Assembly: GCA_033064195.1 (NCBI GenBank)
Contig: JARBJD010000067.1
Location: forward strand, 1 to 64,000
DNA from: Blattamonas nauphoetae
Taxonomy: Eukaryota; Preaxostyla; Oxymonadida
DNA length: 64,000 bases
Direction of reading: 5' to 3'
The translations under genes and the position numbers were made by a program. The notes below the pieces were generated by a model. That model did not search any database, was not told the origin of the DNA, and saw only the letters and a program-made list of their open reading frames with translations. Within the stretch, counting starts at the first letter, position 1. Each line of letters opens with the position of its first letter. Below are positions 1-10,261 of the stretch, piece after piece.

Positions 1-565
1 TGTCCTCCACTCCGCCTCCTTGTCCTCCACTCGCCTCCCTTGTCCTCCACTCGCCTCTCTCGCCCTCCACCTTCTCACTCGTCTGCCTTGTCCTCCACTC
101 GCCTCCCTCGCCCTCCAGTCACCTCCACTCGGCTGCCTTGTCCTCCAGTCACCTCCACTCGTCTGCCTTGTCCTCCACTCGCCTCCTTGTCCTCCACTCG
201 CCTCCCTCTCCCTCCAGTCACCTCCACTCGTCTCCCTTGTCCTCAAGTCACCTCCACTCGCCTTCCTCGCCCTCCAGTCACCTCCACTCGTCTGCCTTGT
301 CCTCCACTCGCCTCCCTTGTCCTCCACTCGCCTCCCCTTGTCCTCCACTCGCCTCCCTCGCCCTCCTGTCACCTTCACTCGTCTCCCTCGCCCTCTAGTC
401 ACCTCCACTCGTCTGCCTTGTCCTCCACTCTCTCCCTCGCCCCTACAGTCACCTCCACTCGTCTGCCTTGTCCTCCACTCGCCTCCCTTGTCCTCCACTC
501 GCCTCCCTCGCCCTACAGTCACCTCCACTCGTCTGCCTTGTCCTCCACTCGCCTCCAGTCACCTC
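1..565. repeat. Pyrimidine-rich minisatellite
   Basis: The plus strand is almost pure C/T and made of repeated units of about 20 bases (TCCTCCACTCGCCTCCCTTG) alternating with units of about 30 bases that add CAGTCACCTCCACTCGTCTG. All three plus frames stay open and give Pro/Leu/Ser-rich peptides, but this follows from the repeat composition and is not a gene signal. The array runs off the left edge, so its full size is unknown. Strong strand asymmetry of this kind can favour triplex or slipped structures, which is an inference only. Confidence 0.9.
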
Positions 566-993
566 CCCCGTCCTACCAATGTCCTCTCTTGTCATCTCTC
601 ATTCTTCCCTCATCCTCCTCATCCCTCAACTCCCCCAACACATCCTTCCCAACCCCCAAATTACTCTTCTCATTCATCCTCCACTACATCACTTTCATCT
701 CTCTCAATCACCAGCCATCTTGTTTGACTCTTTATCCTATCCTTCTTGTTACCTCTCAACATCAATATTTTCTCTCAAAAAAACATAACTAGTGCAGTGA
801 GGACGATAGTTGAGACAACATCGCCCACCACAATAAGATCATCCCATCAATTGTTTTTCTCTCCATCTGACTAGACATCTGGTGGGATGATTTTGAAAAA
901 AACACTCATGATCAGCTATTTGAGGTGTGAAAGAGTTATTTAAGAGAGATTGGAAAAGTTGACAAAAAGAATGGCGACGGTTGGTTTCGATGT
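566..993. other. CT-rich flank and leader of the retroelement
   Basis: Pyrimidine-rich, non-repeating sequence continues from the minisatellite to about 790. A stretch of about 200 bases without a convincing gene then leads into the first open frame of the DIRS-like element. I found no clear terminal repeat, so the left edge of the element is only placed near 790. Confidence 0.4.
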
Positions 994-2085
994 GTGCTCG
1001 AACTTTTCTATGATGTCAAAAATATTGACCCAGTTGAATCGAACAGTCGTCCTTCTTATGAAACTATGCCTGTCATACAGAAAAGCAAACGTCAAACTGC
1101 GGATTCGACACCTCATCATCATCATCATGTGGTCCCAAAAAGATCGAAGTCCGTGCATTCCCGTCGTCGAAAAGGACGGCAATCGAGGCGAGACGAATCA
1201 ACTTCGGGTACCAACAGTTCAATTTCGTACTCGTCTTCACCATCATATGACTCCGGCTCGGACACACCTTCGGGAAGATCTATCGATTCAGATTGCAGCG
1301 GAACATTTTCAAGGCAGCATACTACTTCAAGAAGAAAAAGAGATCGGAATCAACTACGAAAAAAGAGGTTAGTGACATCCAGACGTGATGACAGACATGA
1401 TCACAGCAGTCTCCTTCACTACAACAGACAGAGTCAAGAAAAGTTTAGAAAGCGGATAAGACGAGATATTAAGAAGATAGAACCAACATTTTCCGACAAT
1501 TGGTTACAAGCTGCTCTACCAACACAGCAACGGGATGTGGCAAACGCATCCACGTCACATATGAAACATATCCTCGGAATACCAACAGAAATCGCAGCAA
1601 ACAGCCAACTTCTTACAGAATTCCAAAGAATTCAAGATCAGGCCCTAAGGACATCATCACAGTCAAGCCTGTCATCGATCGCAAGAATGGCTGAAGCCTA
1701 CGACATGGTCTGTCGAGGTGAGCCTGAAAAACACATTCTAAACCTCATCACACAATCAATAGTCGACTCAGCGGACGCGGCGACATGTTGTGAGTACGGT
1801 CGATACGTGAATCCAGCAAATTACAATCGCGTCTCCACGATCCTTGGATTGACGCAGCCGATCAACACGGCTTCGGATCTACTACTCCCGCCCAATCAAG
1901 CAAATTCATACCCTCCATCGATAACTTTATCTTCGTTGCCACCGCCACAGCAAGCGTATTCATTCCAACCAATCCCTTCAACACAAGGGTTTTTCTCCCC
2001 ACGAGGGGGGACGGGCCACCCCCCGACTCAAACAAAGGGCCCCCACAACCGTCAATCGTTCAAGCAGCCACCAAGACGCAACTAG
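994..2085 (+). CDS. First ORF of the DIRS-like element (Gag-like position)
   Basis: A 363-residue open frame comes just ahead of the reverse transcriptase. It has a His run near residues 42-46, several basic Arg/Lys/Ser clusters, a helical centre and a Pro/Gln-rich tail. Position and composition suit a nucleic-acid-binding structural protein. I recognise no named domain, so the role is inferred from its place in the element. Confidence 0.6.
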   Translation: MLELFYDVKNIDPVESNSRPSYETMPVIQKSKRQTADSTPHHHHHVVPKRSKSVHSRRRKGRQSRRDESTSGTNSSISYSSSPSYDSGSDTPSGRSIDSDCSGTFSRQHTTSRRKRDRNQLRKKRLVTSRRDDRHDHSSLLHYNRQSQEKFRKRIRRDIKKIEPTFSDNWLQAALPTQQRDVANASTSHMKHILGIPTEIAANSQLLTEFQRIQDQALRTSSQSSLSSIARMAEAYDMVCRGEPEKHILNLITQSIVDSADAATCCEYGRYVNPANYNRVSTILGLTQPINTASDLLLPPNQANSYPPSITLSSLPPPQQAYSFQPIPSTQGFFSPRGGTGHPPTQTKGPHNRQSFKQPPRRN

Positions 2086-2131
2086 TCAGTCACTGTGCGA
2101 CGCCGGGTCGGCTTCTCAATGCAATCGCGGA

Positions 2132-5068
2132 GTGGACGAGGATTGGAGGGCGAGAGCGTGTGGAGAAGGGGGCACAATGGAAGTGGAAAGACGAGGAATC
2201 AGTCAAGAGGTTACAGGAAGTGCCATGGGCTCCCCAGTTCAAGGGCAATGCAGTGGAGACCCAAGCATATCGAATCTTATTGGAGGAGGAAATAAAGACG
2301 GGTGTGGTTGTCCCGGTGCAACTGACGGAGGTCGCCCTCTCCCTACACACCTTCCTGGTCCCGAAACCAGGGGGGAAGTGGCGCAAGATCCTAAATGCCA
2401 CTCCCCTGAACTCCGAACTCACCATCGAACACTTCAAAATGGAGGATATCTCCACAGCAGTTCATTTCATCAACCAATCGTCTTGGTTGACCAGCATCGA
2501 CATCAAGAACGCATACCAGCACATCATTGTCCCTCCTCATCTCCGCCGCTTCCTGTGCTTTCAATTCCAAAACCAATTCTATCAGTATGTGGGGATGCCG
2601 TTCGGGTTAGCGACGGCTCCACGAACCTTCACAAAGGTAATGCGAATTGCGGTGAAATCATTGAGGGAGGCTCTCCAGATTCCAGTAATTGCATATCTGG
2701 ACGATCTTCTTCTGATTTGTCGGGACGAGATGGAATCACAATCGAAAACAGAGCTCGCAATGAGGATGTTGATGACTCTCGGGTTTCAAATGTCTCTCGA
2801 CAAGTGCCAGATTGTTCCATCGCAGCAGATCGAATATCTTGGGTGGAGAATCGATTCGACGAATCAATCACTATCAATCACTCCAAAGAGACAGTCTCGA
2901 CTCCTCAATATGCTCAGAGTTGCCAAAGCACAAGCTTTCAACAGATCAGTTGTTCCTGTTCGGTATCTCGCGCAGATAATTGGAAACCTGAACCATCTCA
3001 GGACAGTGATCCCAGAAGCCAGCTTGTTTCTTCTGAAGATGATCAAAACCAAGGACGAAGCAGTAGGACAGGGAGGTTGGTTGTCCAATGCCATTCTAAC
3101 ACCAGCACTGATCGGGGAGATGACCTTTTGGTCGACCCGGATCACCACGAACACACCGAAGACGTTCGAGGTCATCACACCTCAGGCCTGTCTCATAACG
3201 GATGCGAGCCCAACAGGATGGGGCTGTGTGGTCGAGATCTCAGGCGAAGAGACATACTTTCACGGAGAGTGGACACAGAAACAGAGAGAGGAGACTTCGA
3301 ATTGGAAAGAAACAGCTGCAGTGCGGTTTGCTGTTCTCACGGCGTCTCGACTATTGAAGGACAATCGCATATCAGCCATTCTGATCAAGAGCGACAACAC
3401 GACAGCCGTATACAACTTGAAGAAGATGAGAGCAGGACCAACGTTGTGTCACATCACACGGAAGACCCTTCGGACAATCAAGGAAGTGGGTCTATTGGTC
3501 GCAGACATCCAACATATCCCAGGAGTGGAGAACTGCAAAGCGGATGCTCTCTCCCGATTACACCCACAAGCCGAGTACCAGCTACAGAAAACAGCGCTTC
3601 AACTGCTCCACGATCGATGGTGCTTCGATCCGCAAATCGATCTTTTCGCCTCAAGTCGGAATACTCAATGTCAAAGATACTTCTCACTCTACGAGGACGA
3701 AGGGGCAGTAGGAACGAATGCCCTCACAGTGAATTGGACGGGGATGAACTTCCCACTTATTCATCCTCCGATCTTAGTGATACCTCAGGTTTTGAGGAAA
3801 CTGATGATCGAACCAGTGACGATGGGGGTTCTGATTACACCCAACTGGCAGAATCAGACATGGTCACAGCTTCTGAAGGAATTGGAGGAGGAAGCCTTCG
3901 AACTCGGAGAATATTGTACGATGACAATGAAGACAGACCTGGAATCGGAAGCGAGCCTGCCCCCAGGGACGGTTCGCGCTTCTTTACTGGGCAAGAGAAC
4001 CTGGCAGGACTCCTCTACTTTCGAGAGCTCTGCGATCTTGGAAGAATAGACCAGAAGGTGAGGGAGGTGGAGGAACACAGATATAAGAACCGTGGTCCGT
4101 GGATGCGAGCTTGGAAGCTGTTCAAGCTGTTTTGCGAAGACAAAGGTCATCCACCAGCTGTGTTGATCAACAGGAAAACAAACATTGAGGCAATATTATG
4201 TAGTTTCGTTATGCATCTCTCTCAACAATTCCCTCCGCCTCATCAACTTGCACACGTTGCCGTTGTCAAGGTTGTTCAATCCCTTGGTCTGTTCCACCCG
4301 TGTCTACACAGCAGACAATCACATCTTCAATCTTTCAGGAAGGTCTTTGAACGTAACCACCCCAAAAGAAAGTCAAAGCGCCACTACACAGTGATATGGA
4401 ATGTGGACCTGATCCTCTCATGGGTCCAGAAGAACGCAGAGCAAGCGAAGAACGACACATCACTCCAACAGTTGCGAACATTCATCCTCACACTCGCCAC
4501 AACGATGTGCAGAAGAGAAGAGATCGTGAATTTATGTTGGAAGGACGTGTGTTTCGTCGAGGTGTCGGAACACATCCCAGAATCCTTCGCCACTATCTCC
4601 ATCCACCCAAAACAGAATCAAACAGAAGCCGATTTGCGGTTTGTTAGAGACGAGGGTGATGAGTCGTTCTCTCCTTTCGTCGCACTCTCACTGCACAGAA
4701 AGAACATGCTCGACGAGCATCAGAAGAACCCTCAGAACGGATCGTTTGACGAACAAAGAGTGTGGAAGAGCTTCAAGACAGGCTCTCCGTTGAAGATGAC
4801 AGAAATTGCTGCGGGGCTGAAGAGTGTTCTGGCAGAGATAGGGGTCCCAGAGGAGTACGGACCGTACAGTATCAAACATGCCGCAGTGAGTTACTTGAGA
4901 CGAGTGGTGAGAGTTCCTCTCGAACTCTTGAACGGGTATGTGGGATGGTCGGCAAGATCCACCATCGCCGATGATTATTACTCTTCACCAGTCCTCATTG
5001 GACTCACAGCTCCGCCACTGTCTGACAGTTGGTGGCAGCCCCTCAGGGGGCACGGCCAGAAGAAATAG
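2132..5068 (+). CDS. Tyrosine recombinase frame of the DIRS-like element
   Basis: A 978-residue frame is open in a different register across the whole reverse-transcriptase frame. Its own conserved content lies in roughly the last 350 residues, where the C-terminal part has the spaced Arg ... His-x-x-Arg-type layout of a phage-integrase-family recombinase. The N-terminal half overlaps the RT/RNase H frame and may not be used. Overlapping RT and recombinase frames are typical of DIRS elements. Confidence 0.75.
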   Translation: MDEDWRARACGEGGTMEVERRGISQEVTGSAMGSPVQGQCSGDPSISNLIGGGNKDGCGCPGATDGGRPLPTHLPGPETRGEVAQDPKCHSPELRTHHRTLQNGGYLHSSSFHQPIVLVDQHRHQERIPAHHCPSSSPPLPVLSIPKPILSVCGDAVRVSDGSTNLHKGNANCGEIIEGGSPDSSNCISGRSSSDLSGRDGITIENRARNEDVDDSRVSNVSRQVPDCSIAADRISWVENRFDESITINHSKETVSTPQYAQSCQSTSFQQISCSCSVSRADNWKPEPSQDSDPRSQLVSSEDDQNQGRSSRTGRLVVQCHSNTSTDRGDDLLVDPDHHEHTEDVRGHHTSGLSHNGCEPNRMGLCGRDLRRRDILSRRVDTETERGDFELERNSCSAVCCSHGVSTIEGQSHISHSDQERQHDSRIQLEEDESRTNVVSHHTEDPSDNQGSGSIGRRHPTYPRSGELQSGCSLPITPTSRVPATENSASTAPRSMVLRSANRSFRLKSEYSMSKILLTLRGRRGSRNECPHSELDGDELPTYSSSDLSDTSGFEETDDRTSDDGGSDYTQLAESDMVTASEGIGGGSLRTRRILYDDNEDRPGIGSEPAPRDGSRFFTGQENLAGLLYFRELCDLGRIDQKVREVEEHRYKNRGPWMRAWKLFKLFCEDKGHPPAVLINRKTNIEAILCSFVMHLSQQFPPPHQLAHVAVVKVVQSLGLFHPCLHSRQSHLQSFRKVFERNHPKRKSKRHYTVIWNVDLILSWVQKNAEQAKNDTSLQQLRTFILTLATTMCRREEIVNLCWKDVCFVEVSEHIPESFATISIHPKQNQTEADLRFVRDEGDESFSPFVALSLHRKNMLDEHQKNPQNGSFDEQRVWKSFKTGSPLKMTEIAAGLKSVLAEIGVPEEYGPYSIKHAAVSYLRRVVRVPLELLNGYVGWSARSTIADDYYSSPVLIGLTAPPLSDSWWQPLRGHGQKK
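2160..4049 (+). CDS. Reverse transcriptase and RNase H of the DIRS-like element
   Basis: A 629-residue frame holds a retroelement reverse transcriptase (finger and palm motifs, with the Y-x-D-D type box near residue 180) followed by an RNase H-like region around residues 340-470. The domain order and the overlapping recombinase frame match DIRS elements. It would copy the element's RNA into DNA; this is known for the family and not shown here. Confidence 0.85.
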   Translation: MEKGAQWKWKDEESVKRLQEVPWAPQFKGNAVETQAYRILLEEEIKTGVVVPVQLTEVALSLHTFLVPKPGGKWRKILNATPLNSELTIEHFKMEDISTAVHFINQSSWLTSIDIKNAYQHIIVPPHLRRFLCFQFQNQFYQYVGMPFGLATAPRTFTKVMRIAVKSLREALQIPVIAYLDDLLLICRDEMESQSKTELAMRMLMTLGFQMSLDKCQIVPSQQIEYLGWRIDSTNQSLSITPKRQSRLLNMLRVAKAQAFNRSVVPVRYLAQIIGNLNHLRTVIPEASLFLLKMIKTKDEAVGQGGWLSNAILTPALIGEMTFWSTRITTNTPKTFEVITPQACLITDASPTGWGCVVEISGEETYFHGEWTQKQREETSNWKETAAVRFAVLTASRLLKDNRISAILIKSDNTTAVYNLKKMRAGPTLCHITRKTLRTIKEVGLLVADIQHIPGVENCKADALSRLHPQAEYQLQKTALQLLHDRWCFDPQIDLFASSRNTQCQRYFSLYEDEGAVGTNALTVNWTGMNFPLIHPPILVIPQVLRKLMIEPVTMGVLITPNWQNQTWSQLLKELEEEAFELGEYCTMTMKTDLESEASLPPGTVRASLLGKRTWQDSSTFESSAILEE

Positions 5069-5156
5069 CTTGACGAAATTACCAAGCCGAAGAAGACATC
5101 TTTCTTTGTTTTCATCATTTTCTTTTATCTTGCCTTCCTGTTTCTTCTCCTTTCAA

Positions 5157-5606
5157 TACTCAGGAGTTGGTAACCCTGGTTTGGTAGTGGTGTGAGAGTA
5201 AGGAACACCTTTCTACCAAACCAGTGCTTACCAACATTTAGATCTGCCACACAACAGTAGGAAAGATCAGGATTGCGTTTTCGTTTGAATGCTGCAGTAG
5301 AGGCGGCTCTATCAATACATCTTCATGTAGTTCCACTTCACATTGTCCTTTTGGACTTCTCAGTTTCCTCCAGTTTTTGTTCCCCGTTGGGGATTTCTGG
5401 AACAATAGACCCAACTCCTCTCTTTTTTGCTTATCAACCACCCTTTCGAGGGTAGAACCGACACTGTGACCCTTGAGTCCCTTGTCGGGATACTTTTTTA
5501 TTTTAGAACAGACAAATTGTTTTCTCATTGTTTGTTCAGGTGGATCGGCCACCCATGGTTTCACTTCGCCAGACTCAGGAGTTGGTAAGCACTGGTTTGG
5601 TAGAAA
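5157..5606. repeat. Cluster of three 23-26 base inverted-repeat copies
   Basis: The motif GTTGGTAAGCACTGGTTTGG occurs in plus orientation at about 5578-5602, in inverted orientation at 5209-5235, and in plus orientation with small changes at 5165-5187. The two plus copies are both preceded by ACTCAGGA. The pair 5165/5235 could fold into a tight hairpin, and the pair 5209/5604 encloses about 340 bases and looks like the ends of a roughly 400-base inverted-repeat element. I found no target-site duplication. The cluster lies at the junction between the retroelement and the 3' end of the surface gene. Confidence 0.55.
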
Positions 5607-7985
5607 CGTCACATCAACTGTCGACGACAGAGCACCAGACACGGTCATATTAATGGCGAAGATGTGATCAGCGTTGGAGGTGGAGAGTGGACTGCCTGTG
5701 AAGACAAGTTCATATTGATCGTTCGGAGTGAGTGAACGGGATTTCAAAGTTAGAACAGACTTGTTCATTCCAGTTGCGACAACGGAATCGATGGAGACGA
5801 GGCGACGCGGTTCTGGCTTGATCTTGACGAGAGTGGCTTCGAAGAAGTGAGTGGTCGTCGTCGACGAGACTGTTTGAGAGAACTCAGTCACATTGTATTC
5901 CACTCCATACGACAGTTCAGCCGATGACAACGGATACAGCAATGCTGACCCCATCCACGCATCGTCCGAAGCACTGAATTTCATCGAAACAATGTGCTTC
6001 ACTGACGAACCAATCGACAGCGAAACATCGTATGTCTCATCTGACTCAAGTTCCTGACCTGTCATTCTGAACTCAACTTTCTTGTCTTTCTCCAAATATC
6101 CAGCAATCCTGAAGGTCACAAGGCGCATCGGTTCCGATTCTGTTGTGAATGTCAATCCAGAACGATAAAGAACAGAAACTCCATCTTTGTCTTCAACTCC
6201 TTCCACTGTGTACGTCGTCGAATACGAAAGCTCAATCTCAGAATCGACGAATGAGAACAGAACGGCCGTCCCACTTCCTGTCAATCCACTTTCATCAAAT
6301 GATGCAGAGATGGTCTTCGATCCTGACAGTTTAATCTTGTACGGCCCATTCTTCATCCCTCGTCCAGAACACGAAAACGACACTTTCTTCTCCTTGTCCA
6401 GTTTTCCAGTCAGCATGATCCCAGTCAGACGACTCGGTTCAGGCGTCACTGTGAAAGCCAGTCCACCATCAACATGAAGCGTCCGAGCATTCGCCATGCT
6501 CGTCGTCATCCCAATCACTTTGTACGTTCCTCCATATTTCAGTTCGGCTGTCGGATGCAGCGAGGCTGTGCCTGACCCAGATCCATCGGAAGCGAATGTC
6601 ACAACGAGTGTGGGTGTGTCGGTTTCGTCGGCCGTGTTCTCCAGTGACACAGAATACTCTCCAGCAACCATGTGATGTCCAACAAATCCAATCGTCGTCG
6701 AGTTCGAGTGCTCGCCAACTGTGGGCTCATTCACTTTCGTCAGGCGTGATGGTTCAGCAATCGTTTCAAAGACAAGGTCAGACTCAAAATGAACTGATTT
6801 CGAAGAAGAATTCACCATTCCACTCACTTCATAAATCGTTCCATATTTCAGTCCAATTTCACCAGCTCCAGGCGTTCCATAAAGAACTCCATTGATTGTC
6901 CCTTTCCCAGACGAATCGAATGACACACTCATCGTCTCAGTCCCAGACAATCCTTTCGACCGAGTCATCGTCACTGTGTACTCCCCAGAAAGACCAATCC
7001 CAGACAGCGACACAACTCCCTTCTTGTCCTGATCCGAATACGCAACAATCGGATTCAGAGTGGTCAGACGAGGCGGTTCTGGAATGATCTCGACGGTGAT
7101 GGCTTCGAAGAAGTGAGTGGTTGTCGTCAACAAGACTGTTTGCGAGAACTCAGTCACATTGTATTCCACTCCATACGACAGTTCAGCCGATGACAACGGA
7201 TACAGCAATGCTGACCCCATCCACGCATCGTCCGAAGCACTGAATTTCATCGAAACAATGTGCTTCACTGACGAACCAATCGACAGCGAAACATCGTATG
7301 TCTCATCTGACTCAAGTTCCTGACCTGTCATTCTGAACTCAACTTTCTTGTCTTTCTCCAAATATCCAGCAATCCTGAAGGTCACAAGGCGCATCGGTTC
7401 CGATTCTGTTGTGAATGTCAATCCAGAACGATAAAGAACAGAAACTCCATCTTTGTCTTCAACTCCTTCCACTGTGTACGTCGTCGAATACGAAAGCTCA
7501 ATCTCAGAATCGACGAATGAGAACAGAACGGCCGTCCCACTTCCTGTCAATCCACTTTCATCAAATGATGCAGAGATGGTCTTCGATCCTGACAGTTTAA
7601 TCTTGTACGGCCCATTCTTCATCCCTCGTCCAGAACACGAAAACGACACTTTCTTCTCCTTGTCCAGTTTTCCAGTCAGCATGATCCCAGTCAGACGACT
7701 CGGTTCAGGCGTCACTGTGAAAGCCAGTCCACCATCAACATGAAGCGTCCGAGCATTCGCCATGCTCGTCGTCATCCCAATCACTTTGTATGTTCCTCCA
7801 TATTTCAGTTCGGCTGTCGGATGCAGCGAGGCTGTGCCTGACCCAGATCCATCGGAAGCGAATGTCACAACGAGTGTGGGTGTGTCGGTTTCGTCGGCCG
7901 TGTTCTCCAGTGACACAGAATACTCTCCAGCAACCATGTGATGTCCAACAAATCCAATCGTCGTCGAGTTCGAGTGCTCGCCAAC
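5238..7985 (-). pseudogene. C-terminal Ig-like repeat segment of the giant surface gene
   Basis: The 899-residue frame holds about eight Ig-like domains of roughly 100 residues. Each has an x-Glu-Pro-x-Arg-Leu linker, a central Gly-Glu/Pro-Tyr strand and a late Leu-x-Tyr-Gly-x-x-Tyr-x-Val strand. The last 115 residues, below about 5600, are charged, unrelated to the repeats, and begin within the inverted-repeat motif shared with 5209-5235, so the original C-terminus was probably replaced. There is no membrane helix, although the pseudokinase relatives have one. The TAA stop is at 5238-5240. Confidence 0.7.
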
Positions 7986-8073
7986 GGGTAGGTCTAGACT
8001 CAGATCCGGAAAAGTCTACACGCAGATCTGAAAAAAGTCTAGGCGCAGATCTCCAAGTCTACACGCAGATCTG
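7986..8073 (+). repeat. Left terminal inverted repeat, four sub-repeats
   Basis: The 88-base repeat contains four copies of a 16-base motif GTCTANRCKCAGATCY at about 7992, 8014, 8037 and 8057, spaced 20-23 bases. It pairs with 11865-11953. The outer 23 bases match perfectly and the inner part differs by a few substitutions. Confidence 0.9.
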
Positions 8074-8247
8074 ACTTTTCTGTCCTAATTTTTCACAATA
8101 GAACATCTAAAAAGAAAGAGAGTGACGTGAAAAGCAAAGAAGGTGTTAGTGAACTCGCATTTTTTGAGATTGTTGCATTGATGTGAAATGAGAGTTGATC
8201 TCACCCACGAAGGAAGAAATCCGACTCTTAGGCGATGAAAATGGCTT

Positions 8248-10260
8248 TCACGGTTCTTGAAACGATTGAGTCAGCCGGAAAAATGATGTTCCGGTCCATC
8301 CCCTTTCGACGTCGCCTTCTGCCTCCGTTTCAGTACTTTGTTCAGCGTCCAGAGCTGTGCTTGCAACAAAAGACTGACCAATTGTAAAACAATCCCGGTT
8401 CACACACAAAGCGGGCCTGTGAGTGGAGAAGAGTGTTTGGAACTTCTGTTGGAGAGCGTCCAGAGAGCGCAGAAAATCGAGGTGAGGTGTGGGGTCTGCT
8501 GGATGAAACGCGCGGTCACAGTGGAGCGAGAAGTCTACACTGACAGAATACTCCCCGTCTCATCAGAGACCAATCGGCATGTTGTTACCCAACCAGAAGC
8601 TCTTCGAATGTGATCATGAACGCCTTTGGTTCAACTCGCCCGACCTCTTCGGTTATGACAGTGGATTTCTGATCCTTGTCGGAAGTGCTGTTGTTCGGTT
8701 TGAATATGAAGACTGGGTATGAGTCGAACCCGAGCACGAACAGCTGTCGCATCCGGCGAAGGATGTTTGAAAAGTACGGACAGGTAGCGATGAGGTTGTC
8801 GTGGAGCAGATTGAGGGAGTGAATGCCTGCTGCCTCTTCCTTCGTTCCTTTCTGCGAGAGCGGATGAGGAGGGAGAGGAGCAAATAGATTGTCTGATGTG
8901 GGGCTGCTGGATGACAGATAACTTGTGAGGTGGACGGAGGGGATGAGCGTGCTTCCTGACTGCGTCTTCAAAGAATCTCAATTCGCCCAGAACGTTGAAG
9001 ATAGAGGCAGAAGAAGCGGAGTATGGATGAGAGAGAACGTGTGTGTGTTTACACACCTTCATTTGGGTGGTTGTGATTGGGAGAGTTAGAGTGATGGAAT
9101 GTGACGACGGAGGGGACAGTTCAAACGGAAGGGAGAGTGCTATGAGCGAGAGAAGCGTCGTTCAAAGTGTCTCGTCTCTGTTCAGTGCTGCATTGGGCGA
9201 ACCCGAAGCTGGCGGGTTGAACTGCGTGTAGCCCTTTCTCAGAAGATGGTCGACCATCGGAAGGTCGTCTGAGGTCAGCGTGAACATTTCGTGTGGGCAG
9301 AGGTTGAGGAGAGTGGAGAGAGGAGAGGGAGGGATGAAGAGACTTGTAGGGTTGTCTGTTCGGTTGTAGATGTTCTGTGAGATTGGAGCGAACGAAAATG
9401 TGGAAGATGGACTGAAGCTGTCGAGAGCTGCCGCGTAATTTGTGAGATGCTCGCTGAACTGCTTCTGCCGCACGTTCTTGTCGATGACACTGGACGGCGA
9501 GAAGAGTGTGGCGAGCACTGTCTTCATCAGGATAGTTGAGCCTTGTCCCACCCTGATTCCTGTCTGCAAGTCCATGAGCGTGATGTTTTCGCTGGATGGT
9601 TGATGATTGCATCTGGGTCGTCAGGAGTGGCTTATGTGACGAGAAGAGACGGAGAGCGTGACGGTGTGATGGGATCATCAGAATTGGCGTAATGACGAGG
9701 CGAGACTGGGTAAGGTTGAAGGGGAGGTGTTCGTGCTGGAGAGAAGGGGGTGAGTGACCGCATGGGAACTGCCGATGGAGAAAGAAGATCACTCAGACTG
9801 TCAAACGTGGTTGGGGGAACCAGCGGCGGCGCTGATGTTGTTGCTGTGATCGGACTGACATTGATTTGCGGTGCTTGCGATTGGAAGATCGACGAGACAG
9901 TTCGGAATGTCGTCGGAGCTGGCGGAACGTAGTGAAGATGCATGGCTGAGCTGTTTTCGTGTCGGCTGTCGCTGGTTGTGGAGAAGGCAGACACAACTGA
10001 AGAGATGATTGTCTGGGCGAGACCCACTCCTTCCTCCCCGTAGAAGGGAAGAGGCGGCAGATGTCGTTTGCTGACGAGGTGGTCAGAGCAAGTGTTGGAG
10101 TGTTCATGGAACGTGTTGTGAAAGAGGCGCATGAGGACGAGGATCGCGCGTAGGTGGATGGACAGAATGTGGGCGACAGAATTCCACTCGAGAGAGGAGA
10201 TCGAGAGTTGGGCCAGTGTGAGCGTATAGTGGACGCACCCCCTGTCACCCTAAAAGGCTC
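8248..10260 (-). pseudogene. Captured multi-exon gene piece of unknown function
   Basis: Minus-strand coding sequence is broken into exons that join in frame across GT-AG introns at 9613-9650 (38 bases, phase 2) and 8540-8588 (49 bases, phase 2). The first exon (9651 to about 10260) encodes a helical stretch and then a Ser/Pro/Thr-rich linker. The second (about 9057-9612) is helical with an in-frame TGA near 9160. The third (8589 to about 8976) contains a hydrophobic His-Ser-Leu-Asn-Leu-Leu type helix. The fourth ends in a TGA near 8249. I do not recognise the family. Retained introns mean genomic DNA was picked up, not a reverse-transcribed copy. The TGA suggests it is no longer functional. 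Confidence 0.55.
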
Positions 10261-10261
10261 T

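Larger units (their letters stand above)
790..5156 (+). mobile_element. DIRS-like tyrosine-recombinase retroelement (fossil)
   Basis: Three long plus-strand frames follow one another with overlaps: a basic first protein, a reverse transcriptase with RNase H, and a tyrosine recombinase. That set and order identify the DIRS / YR-retrotransposon group rather than an integrase-bearing LTR element. The outer edges are approximate because I could not identify the expected terminal and internal complementary repeats. The frames are long and open, so the copy looks largely whole and fairly young. It lies directly downstream of the large minus-strand surface gene. Confidence 0.8.

Noticed and set aside
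20-792. Three overlapping long open frames rich in Pro, Leu and Ser
   Set aside because: They are translations of a pyrimidine-rich minisatellite in all three frames, with no independent coding evidence.
6149-7743. Pairs of identical short plus-strand frames within the surface gene
   Set aside because: They are shadows of the minus-strand Ig-like repeats and recur only because the repeat unit is duplicated.
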